Part shown: in pieces, positions 57,910-64,000 of the stretch | Layout of the letters: each line of letters starts with the position of its first letter | Position numbering within the stretch: position 1 is the stretch's first letter | Source: Halorussus halophilus | GTDB taxonomy: Archaea > Halobacteriota > Halobacteria > Halobacteriales > Haladaptataceae | Direction of reading: 5' to 3' | Assembly (NCBI RefSeq): GCF_008831545.1 | Contig: NZ_CP044523.1 | Span: 2,542,001 to 2,606,000, forward strand | Length of the DNA: 64,000 nucleotides | Made by a program: the position numbers and the translations under genes | The notes under the pieces: model-generated | Seen by the model: the letters and a program-made list of their open reading frames with translations, nothing else | Told to the model about the DNA's origin: nothing | Databases searched by the model: none

Positions 57910-59355
57910 TCAGGCTCGTTGCTCGATGGCCTTGATGGTCTGCTGAAGCTGCTGCATCGCTTGCTGCGGTCTGCCGCCCTGACTGTACGCCGAGTTGACC
58001 TGCTGTGCAATCTGCGTGGACTCTTGGGGCCAGACGACCGTCACTGGTCGCGGCAGTGCCGCGTTCGCGGCCGTCCGGAGCTGTTCGACGTACCGCCCCA
58101 TGATTGGCACCTGCTGTGCCCGCTGGCGCTGGAGCAGGTCCGTGTTCGGCGGCACCCAACCCAACAGCTCGAACAGTCGGAACATGAACTCCTCGTTCAT
58201 CATCGACGTGATGACTTCGAGGGCGGCTTCCTTGTTCTGCGAGTTCGGGTTGACGGACGTGAGCCACCCACCGAGTGCGGAGGTCGGACCACCCGTCGCC
58301 GGAATCTGGGCCTGCTGTTCGGTCTTGGCGTACGGAATCGGCATGACGCCGAGGTCTTGGCCGAACGCGTCCTCTGCGCCGTTGATGTTGATGGAGTAGG
58401 TCCAGTTTCGGTGCGTGACTGCGTTCCCACTGGTGAACGGCTTGCGTGACGGCTCTTCGGACCACTGAAGCACCGCCTGCGGTGCGATTTGCTGGTAGCC
58501 GTCGAGCGTATTGTTCGCGTCCGGCCCGTGGATGAGCGACCGGACCATCCGAATGGAGTCCACGACCGGTTTCTGGGCGAGTGTAATCGGTCGGTCGCCG
58601 ACTGGTCCGAAGAGGTTCTGTTGCGGGTTGCCGAAGTACGCGCCGCCCCAACTCGTCATGAACTCGTTGAAGTCACAGCACGACAGGCCCTCGTAGGTGT
58701 CTGCTTGGAACGTGAACCCGTAGTTCGTGTTCGTCTGGCTCTGCACGTCCGAGACGATGTTCGAGAATCGCTGCCACGTCATCGACTCGGTCGCCCAACT
58801 CTGCTGTGGACTGTGGCCCGCCTGCTCGAAGAGGTCTTTCCGGTACTGTATCGTCGCGATGTCGGGGAAGAACGGCACCCCGTAGATGGCATTGCCGCCC
58901 GGTGGCTGGCCCGTCGCTGCAAGTCGCTGTAGATACTGGTTGCGCAGCATCTGGACTTTCCCCTGTGGCAACCGGTCGGTCAAGTCGAGCAACTGGTCGC
59001 GGACGATGAACGGAATCGTCCACCCGCTGTCCATCATCATGATGTCGGGCTTGTTCCGACCGGCAGAGAGCCACTGTTGGTACTGCGCACGACGGTTGTC
59101 GGTGACGTTCGGACCAGCGAGGACGCTAATTTCGATGTCGTTCGACAGACCGACGTCGCGCAACGCTTGCTGGAGTTCTCCCTCGACCCCCTTCACGTTC
59201 GAGTCTGCCGCCCACTGGACAGTCGTCGTGCCGCCCTGATTCTGTACTTCGCCGACGGTATCGCCGTCGAGATACCCAGTCAGACCACCCGCCGCTCCGG
59301 ACGCCCCGATAGCCTTGACGAACTGGCGTCGAGACGTTCCGCTATCTCGTGTCAT
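57910..59355 (-). CDS. Extracellular (sugar-type) solute-binding protein with Tat signal
   Basis: A 481-aa family 1 binding protein. The signal is TSRRQFVKAIGASGAAGG followed by LTGYLDGD, where haloarchaeal lipoproteins have a Cys (LTGCLDGD). The TAT codon differs from TGT by one base, so the lipid anchor seems lost. The fold shows DIMMMDSGWTIPFIVRDQLL, GVPFFPDIATIQYRKDLFEQ and GGPTSALGGWLTSVNPNS. No permease or ATPase genes are adjacent. The ligand, probably a sugar, is unknown. Confidence 0.85.
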   Translation of the reverse strand: MTRDSGTSRRQFVKAIGASGAAGGLTGYLDGDTVGEVQNQGGTTTVQWAADSNVKGVEGELQQALRDVGLSNDIEISVLAGPNVTDNRRAQYQQWLSAGRNKPDIMMMDSGWTIPFIVRDQLLDLTDRLPQGKVQMLRNQYLQRLAATGQPPGGNAIYGVPFFPDIATIQYRKDLFEQAGHSPQQSWATESMTWQRFSNIVSDVQSQTNTNYGFTFQADTYEGLSCCDFNEFMTSWGGAYFGNPQQNLFGPVGDRPITLAQKPVVDSIRMVRSLIHGPDANNTLDGYQQIAPQAVLQWSEEPSRKPFTSGNAVTHRNWTYSININGAEDAFGQDLGVMPIPYAKTEQQAQIPATGGPTSALGGWLTSVNPNSQNKEAALEVITSMMNEEFMFRLFELLGWVPPNTDLLQRQRAQQVPIMGRYVEQLRTAANAALPRPVTVVWPQESTQIAQQVNSAYSQGGRPQQAMQQLQQTIKAIEQRA

Positions 59356-59473
59356 TTCGTGTCATACCCCCAAACGGTCCACGGTAGATTTCCGTAAATC
59401 CGTTTGGTTCGGACTGCTCATCTGGTTGACTGGAATAAAGACTTGACTGCAGGAATCGTTCGTTGGCCGAGGT

Positions 59474-60421
59474 TCAGGTCGCCGTGGAACTATTCGTCGC
59501 CATGGATACGGCTGTAGTCGTCGCGTTCTGCAGTTCAGTCGTCCTGTTCGGCGCAGTGGTCGCCGTATTCCGCGCATGGGTCGTCGTATTCGAGAGTTCT
59601 GTCGTCGCGTTCGTAGCCTGAGAAGGCGGAATCGCCGCGCCGACCCACGGCGGTCGGTCGAGGTCGAGCGGTGCTAACTCCTCGATTTCGAACTCGTAGT
59701 GAATTCGGGTCGCGTTCGACTCCTCGTCGGCGTCGTACAGCGCAGTCAGCGAGATTTCGCGGACGCGTCCGCGGGAATCGACGACGAGGCGCGCGTCGAA
59801 CTCGCTGACGTTCGGATCGACTGCGTCGGTAGCACGGAGGACGGTGACGGGCCGTCCGTCCCGACGCTCTACGTCGGCGACGGTGTAGTTGCCAGCGGCC
59901 AGCGCGAGTTCGAGAAGCCACGCGTGTGTAACCTGCGAGTCGAGGTCAGCGCGAGGGAGGTGCGCCCACGTCTCGTCCGGGACACCGAGGTCCTCGCCCG
60001 TTCGGTTGTACATACGAAGTCGCGTCTCGTTGTTCCCGCGGTAGCGGACGACGGTCGTCGATTCGTTGGCCCAGATGTCGGTCGCAAACTCGGTGGTCTC
60101 GCCACCGACGCGGCGTTCACTCGCCGAGTAGATGACGAGCGGCGTCAATCCCGTCGAGACGGTCCCACACTGCGTAGTCGTCTGGCGAGCGCCGCCGGTC
60201 GAGACGTTCGCGAGGAACCGAAACCGGAAGCCAGTGTCGTTGAGCGCCTCGCTGTGGGCGGTCACGAGTGCTTCGTCGTCTTCGATGCCAGATTCCGTGA
60301 CGCCGGGCGGGAGGGTCGTCTCGTCCACTGTCGTCGTCGCAGGTGGGGCGGCCGCACTTCCTGCCCATCCGGCCTGCGCGAGAACGACGAGGACCACGAG
60401 CGTAGCGACTCGGACGTTCAT
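59474..60421 (-). CDS. Secreted surface protein with Thr/Asn-rich stalk
   Basis: About 315 aa. A Sec-type signal (VRVATLVVLVVLAQAGWAGSA) precedes a soluble domain (ALNDTGFRFRFLANVSTGGA ... RLRMYNRTGEDLGVPDETWA ... LVVDSRGRVREISLTALYDA) that looks like the LolA/DUF-type lipoprotein domain of haloarchaea. The last 60 residues are Thr/Asn-rich with many N-glycosylation sequons (NATTE, NTTTH, NRTTE), as in surface stalks. No C-terminal span is visible. Start is ATG 60421. Confidence 0.7.
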   Translation of the reverse strand: MNVRVATLVVLVVLAQAGWAGSAAAPPATTTVDETTLPPGVTESGIEDDEALVTAHSEALNDTGFRFRFLANVSTGGARQTTTQCGTVSTGLTPLVIYSASERRVGGETTEFATDIWANESTTVVRYRGNNETRLRMYNRTGEDLGVPDETWAHLPRADLDSQVTHAWLLELALAAGNYTVADVERRDGRPVTVLRATDAVDPNVSEFDARLVVDSRGRVREISLTALYDADEESNATRIHYEFEIEELAPLDLDRPPWVGAAIPPSQATNATTELSNTTTHARNTATTAPNRTTELQNATTTAVSMATNSSTAT

Positions 60422-60534
60422 TCGCTCGCAGTGCAATGGCTCGGCCCATAAACAGGCCGTATCGTATCGGTCGTTTCGGGGCGGTAGCCACTGCTTTCGG
60501 GCGATAAGTAGCGATTGTAAAGAGAAGGGTCCGC

Positions 60535-62874
60535 TTAGCGCACCGAGTCGAGCAGGAGTTTCTGCTCGACGCGCTTGACCTCGTGCTGGACGTCGCGCAC
60601 CGCGTCGATGTTCGCCGAAATCGAGCTGACGCCCTCGTTGACGAGGTGCTGGACCATCTGGGGCTTCGACCCGGCCTGCCCACAGATGCTCGTCGCCACG
60701 TCGTGCTCGCGGCAGGTCTCGATGGTCTGGGCGATGAGTTCCAAGACGGCGGGGTGAAGTTCGTCGAACCGGTCTGCGACGTTGCCGTTGTTTCGGTCCA
60801 CCGCCAGCGTATACTGGGTTAGGTCGTTCGTACCGAAGGAAGCGAAGTCGATACCCTGCTCGGCCATCTCCTCGATGGAGAGCGCGCTCGCGGGCGTCTC
60901 GACCATCACGCCCCAGTTACGCTTCTCGTAATCGATGCCCGCCTCGGTCATGAGGTTGCGCGCCTGAATCACGTCCTCGGCGTCGTTGACCAGCGGGAGC
61001 ATGATTTCGACGTTGTCGTAGCCCATCTCGTAGAGCCGTTTGAACGCCTCCAGTTCGTGTTTGAACACGTCCGGCCGGTCGAGACTGCGGCGGATGCCAC
61101 GATAGCCGAGCATGGGGTTGTGTTCGCTCGGTTCGTCCTCGCCGCCCTCCAACTGGCGGAACTCGTCGGTCGGCGCGTCGAGCGTCCGCACGCGGACCGG
61201 TCGCGGATAGAACTCGTCGGCCACGCCGCGAACGCCCTCGACGATTTCGTTGATGTAGGCGTCCTCGCCGTGGTCGTCGATGTACTTCGCGGGCGTCTTG
61301 TTGGTCGAGAGAATCATGTGCTCCATCCGGAGCAGGCCGACGCCGTCGGCACCAGTCGCGGCGGCACGTTCTGCGGCTTCCGGGATGGAGACGTTGACCT
61401 TGACCTCGGTTGCGGTCATCGGCTTGACCGGGGACTGCGGACGGACTTCTTCGACGCCTTCGCGTTCGGCTTCTTTCTCGGGGCGGCCCTCCGTGATGGT
61501 TCCTTTGTCGCCGTCGAGGCTGATGAGTTGGTCGTCCGCGAGCGTGGTCGTCGCGTCTTGACACCCGACGACGGCCGGGCAACCGAGTTCGCGCGAGACG
61601 ATGGCGGCGTGGCTGGTCATGCCGCCCTCGTCGGTGACGATACCCGCGGCGCGCTTCATCGCGGGCACCATGTCGGGCGTCGTCATCTCGGTGACGATGA
61701 TGTCGCCGTCGCTGACCTTGTCGAGTTGGTCGAGTTTGCCGACGATGCGGGCCGCACCGGACGCGATTCCGGGACTCGCGCCGAGTCCGTTGACGAGTAC
61801 GTCGCCGTTCGACCCGGCGTCGCCGCCTGCGTTCGCGTTCGCGCTCGAACTGCCGCTGGCGGTTTCGACGCCGCTCCCGTCGGCGATACCCTCTGCTTCG
61901 GCAGTCCCCTGAGAGTCGGCGCTCGCGCCCTCGTCGATGGTCGTAATCGGCCGGGACTGGAGCATGTAGACTTCGCCGTCCACGATGGCCCACTCCACGT
62001 CTTGGGGCGCGTCGTAGTGGTCTTCGACGAGTTCGCCGAGCTCCACGAGTCGGTCGATGTCGGCCTCGTTCAGGACCTGCTGTTCGCGCTTCTCGTCAGG
62101 GACCTCGCGCTCGACGGTCTCGCCCGTCTCGGCGTCCTTCTCCATCATGAGCTTCTTGTCGGCGATGGTCACCTCGTCCAAGGTTCCCGTCTCGCGGTCC
62201 ACGACGTAGTTGTCCGGCGAGACAGAGCCAGAGACGACGGCTTCGCCGAGTCCCCAAGCGGACTCGATGATGATCCGCGGTTCGCCGGTCGAGGGGTGAC
62301 TGGTGAACATGACGCCGCTCTTCTCGGCGTCCACCATCTTCTGGACGACGACTGCGATGTTGACGACGGAGTGGTCGAAGCCCTTCTCTTGGCGGTAGTA
62401 GATAGCGCGCTGGGTGAACAGCGATGCCCAGCACCGCTTGACGCGGTCCACGAGGTCTTGGCCAGTGACGTTGAGGAACGTCTCCTGCTGGCCCGCGAAG
62501 CTAGCGTCGGGCAGGTCTTCGGCGGTCGCGGAGGAGCGGACGGCGACGAACGCCTCGCCGTCGTCTAAGTTGTCGTAGCTCGTCAGAATCTCCTCCCGTA
62601 TCTCGGCGGGCATCTCGGTTTCGAGGATGAGTTCCTTCGCGCGCGACTGGGCCTCCGCGAGCGCGGCGGAATCTTCCGTGTCCACGTCTACAGCCTCGAA
62701 GAGTTCCTCGTCGATTCCGGTTTCCTCGATGAACGTGCGGTAAGTGCCCGCAGAGACGACGAACCCCGAAGGGACCGGCAGGCCCGCGCCCGTCAGTTCG
62801 CCGAGCGAGGCGCCCTTGCCACCGACCAGTTCGAGGTCGTCTGCAGTGATTTCGTCCAGCCAGAGTACAGCCAT
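60535..62874 (-). CDS. ppsA: Phosphoenolpyruvate synthase
   Basis: A 779-aa enzyme that makes PEP from pyruvate and ATP for gluconeogenesis. The ATP-grasp domain starts AVLWLDEITADDLELVGGKG, the phosphohistidine site is DEGGMTSHAAIVSRELGCPA, and the PEP-binding barrel ends with DLTQYTLAVDRNNGNVADRF and SICGQAGSKP (catalytic Cys). A Ser/Gly/Ala-rich insert of about 50 residues (near 360-410) lies between the nucleotide and His domains. The ATG at 62874 is chosen; the frame upstream is not family-like. Confidence 0.94.
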   Translation of the reverse strand: MAVLWLDEITADDLELVGGKGASLGELTGAGLPVPSGFVVSAGTYRTFIEETGIDEELFEAVDVDTEDSAALAEAQSRAKELILETEMPAEIREEILTSYDNLDDGEAFVAVRSSATAEDLPDASFAGQQETFLNVTGQDLVDRVKRCWASLFTQRAIYYRQEKGFDHSVVNIAVVVQKMVDAEKSGVMFTSHPSTGEPRIIIESAWGLGEAVVSGSVSPDNYVVDRETGTLDEVTIADKKLMMEKDAETGETVEREVPDEKREQQVLNEADIDRLVELGELVEDHYDAPQDVEWAIVDGEVYMLQSRPITTIDEGASADSQGTAEAEGIADGSGVETASGSSSANANAGGDAGSNGDVLVNGLGASPGIASGAARIVGKLDQLDKVSDGDIIVTEMTTPDMVPAMKRAAGIVTDEGGMTSHAAIVSRELGCPAVVGCQDATTTLADDQLISLDGDKGTITEGRPEKEAEREGVEEVRPQSPVKPMTATEVKVNVSIPEAAERAAATGADGVGLLRMEHMILSTNKTPAKYIDDHGEDAYINEIVEGVRGVADEFYPRPVRVRTLDAPTDEFRQLEGGEDEPSEHNPMLGYRGIRRSLDRPDVFKHELEAFKRLYEMGYDNVEIMLPLVNDAEDVIQARNLMTEAGIDYEKRNWGVMVETPASALSIEEMAEQGIDFASFGTNDLTQYTLAVDRNNGNVADRFDELHPAVLELIAQTIETCREHDVATSICGQAGSKPQMVQHLVNEGVSSISANIDAVRDVQHEVKRVEQKLLLDSVR

Positions 62875-63025
62875 TGTGTGCATATAGGAGAACAAGAAGA
62901 CGAATAAAGAATGTTCCGACCGTCCGCATCCGGAAATATTTACTCGAAAGCGTATTTGGTTGAGAAACGACCAGAGGGAGAGCAGCCCCGAATCGTGTGT
63001 TTCCGCAGACACGAAAGCGTGCAAG

Positions 63026-63031
63026 TTATAT
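63026..63031 (+). promoter_or_regulatory. TATA box of the 63056 gene
   Basis: TTATAT lies 25-30 bp before the ATG at 63056, with no ribosome site between, consistent with a leaderless message. The divergent ppsA starts at 62874. Confidence 0.5.
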
Positions 63032-63055
63032 GGGTACGCCATAGTGTCCCCGTCA

Positions 63056-63487
63056 ATGGACGCGAGCAGTTCGCTTCGGTGGGCAGTGTACTACGTCGCG
63101 CTCGCGGGCGTGGCGACTATCGTCGGCGGCGGATTCGTCGTCGTCGGGATGATGCTCGGCCTCGGCGCGGCAGTCAACCAGTTGCTGTACGAGGGCGCGG
63201 GCTTCGGGACGGTCCTCGGAACCGCCGCACCGGGTCTCGTCGTCGCCCTGCTCGGCGTGTTCGTCTGGGCAGTCGGCAGCGCGGCGGCGTTCTTCACGGT
63301 CGTCGCCGAGGCCGTAGACGAACAGATGCAAGAGCGGTTCAACGGCGAGAAAGTCAAGAGCGACATTCTGTCGGTGCTGGACGACCGACTCTCGGACGTG
63401 GAACACGACATCGAGGAGATGCGCCGGAAAGTCTCGGAGATGAAACGCGAAGACGCCGCGAACGAGTTCGACTTCGGCGACGCCTGA
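63056..63487 (+). CDS. Two-span membrane protein with coiled-coil tail
   Basis: A 143-aa protein. Two long hydrophobic segments (VYYVALAGVATIVGGGFVVV; LVVALLGVFVWAVGSAAAFF) are followed by a cytoplasmic helical tail with heptad-like repeats (DDRLSDVEHDIEEMRRKVSE) and an acidic end. I do not know the family. It may have a structural or adaptor role at the membrane. It stands between ppsA (divergent) and the kinase gene. Confidence 0.65.
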   Translation: MDASSSLRWAVYYVALAGVATIVGGGFVVVGMMLGLGAAVNQLLYEGAGFGTVLGTAAPGLVVALLGVFVWAVGSAAAFFTVVAEAVDEQMQERFNGEKVKSDILSVLDDRLSDVEHDIEEMRRKVSEMKREDAANEFDFGDA

Positions 63488-63551
63488 CTGGCGTGGGAGT
63501 CGTTCACGTACCGGGATAGCACTTTTCAGGACCCCTTCCGAGAATTCGAGC

Positions 63552-64000
63552 ATGAGCGACGACGATGCTGGCACGGAGACAGACAGCGATGCTGACGCCG
63601 ACGCCGTAGCAGATGCGGAGGACGCGACCGACTTTTCGCCGGAAACGCTCACTCGAATGGTCCGCGAGATTCGACCGGAGTGGCGACTTCGAGAGTCGAG
63701 GCTCGCACCCGAAGGCACCGACGCGGTCTACTTCGTGACCGTCGAGACAGGCGAAGGAACGCGCGAGTGCGTCCTCAAAATCTGTGACTTCCTGGACCCC
63801 GAGGCGTTCCGACCGGAACCACACCTCGTGGCCCTGATAGACGCCGAAACGTCGATTCCGGTGCCGAGCGTCGTCGGGACAGTGGACTACCACGAGGAAC
63901 TGCCCGCGCCGTTCTTCCTGATGGAGAAGGTGGACGGCGAGAATCTGGAGAACCAAGCACGGGAGTTAGCCCCCGAAGTGGTCGAACGAGTCGCGCGAAA
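63552..64000 (+). CDS. Aminoglycoside phosphotransferase-like kinase, N-terminal part
   Basis: The right window edge cuts the gene after 149 codons. After an acidic leader (DDDAGTETDSDADADA) comes the kinase N-lobe: VYFVTVETGEGTRECVLKIC with the ATP Lys, and FRPEPHLVALIDAETSIPVP, SVVGTVDYHEELPAPFFLME, typical of the APH/choline kinase family. The catalytic HGD and DFE motifs would lie beyond the window. Haloarchaeal members are rarely true antibiotic kinases; the substrate is open. Confidence 0.75.
   Translation, partial: MSDDDAGTETDSDADADAVADAEDATDFSPETLTRMVREIRPEWRLRESRLAPEGTDAVYFVTVETGEGTRECVLKICDFLDPEAFRPEPHLVALIDAETSIPVPSVVGTVDYHEELPAPFFLMEKVDGENLENQARELAPEVVERVAR

Noticed and set aside
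62875-63042. Longer start of PEP synthase
   Set aside because: The extra 56 residues are unrelated to the family and overlap the promoter region of the divergent gene at 63056.
1-64000. Provirus, integrated plasmid or insertion sequence
   Set aside because: No integrase, transposase, capsid, terminase or tRNA-linked attachment site was recognised. The AT-rich halocin-like island is the only compositional outlier.

Overview
The window comes from a haloarchaeon (class Halobacteria). The DNA is GC-rich, the proteins are strongly acidic, and secreted proteins carry twin-arginine signal peptides. Many genes have a TATA-like box about 25-30 bp before the start codon with no ribosome binding site, as expected for leaderless mRNAs. 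Lineage markers include TFB, an AglD-like glycosyltransferase, a Zim-like DNA methylase, 3-dehydroquinate synthase II and methylmalonyl-CoA mutase. I saw no rRNA, tRNA, CRISPR array, transposase or integrase. The genus cannot be told from the sequence.

1-6.8 kb: a branched-chain amino acid/urea-type ABC transporter operon (binding protein, two ATPases, two permeases) ends in a ketoacyl-synthase III-like enzyme; a divergent SDR is cut by the window edge. 6.9-13.8 kb: a pyridine nucleotide-disulfide oxidoreductase with a natural His tail, a DsrE-like protein, two Tat-exported proteins, an acetyltransferase and a geranylgeranyl reductase-like lipid enzyme. 13.8-15.1 kb: an AT-rich island with a halocin C8-like precursor and a small membrane protein. 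15.2-20.3 kb: 2-oxoacid:ferredoxin oxidoreductase, an FNR-like flavoprotein, Nudix, universal stress protein and a YbjQ-type protein.

20.3-26.6 kb: methylmalonyl-CoA epimerase and mutase separated by a Tat-exported glycoside hydrolase-like gene, then an acetyltransferase and a catalytic-Cys-less MGMT homologue. 26.7-30.5 kb: trpC-trpB-trpA plus the alternative aromatic-pathway aldolase, preceded by two TGTACA boxes. 31-36 kb: MfnA-type decarboxylase, rhodanese, a membrane metalloprotease, YegP-fusion, VTT and cupin proteins. 36.2-45.3 kb: a Met-rich mini-ORF and a foldable leader before metG, then a methyltransferase, an MFS carrier, pyruvate kinase, an ArsR/SRPBCC pair and a ParB-like protein. 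45.4-49 kb: NfeD/SPFH pair, zinc ribbons and winged-helix proteins. 49.4-57.8 kb: AglD-like, DUF84, a BtuF-like receptor, TFB, Zim-like methylase, aroD and dehydroquinate synthase II. 57.9-64 kb: an orphan sugar-binding protein, a surface protein, PEP synthase, a membrane protein and a truncated kinase.

The most unusual content lies between genes. At least five gene-free gaps (20.8, 24.5, 30.6, 35.7 and 55.9 kb) hold copies of one hairpin-rich module with fixed flanks and stems that differ in sequence but keep pairing. Three copies are two modules facing each other inside terminal inverted repeats. Two are followed by a second kind of double hairpin with T6/A6 tracts. These elements, the halocin-like gene, the metG leader and the TRP-box-like promoter are the main leads.
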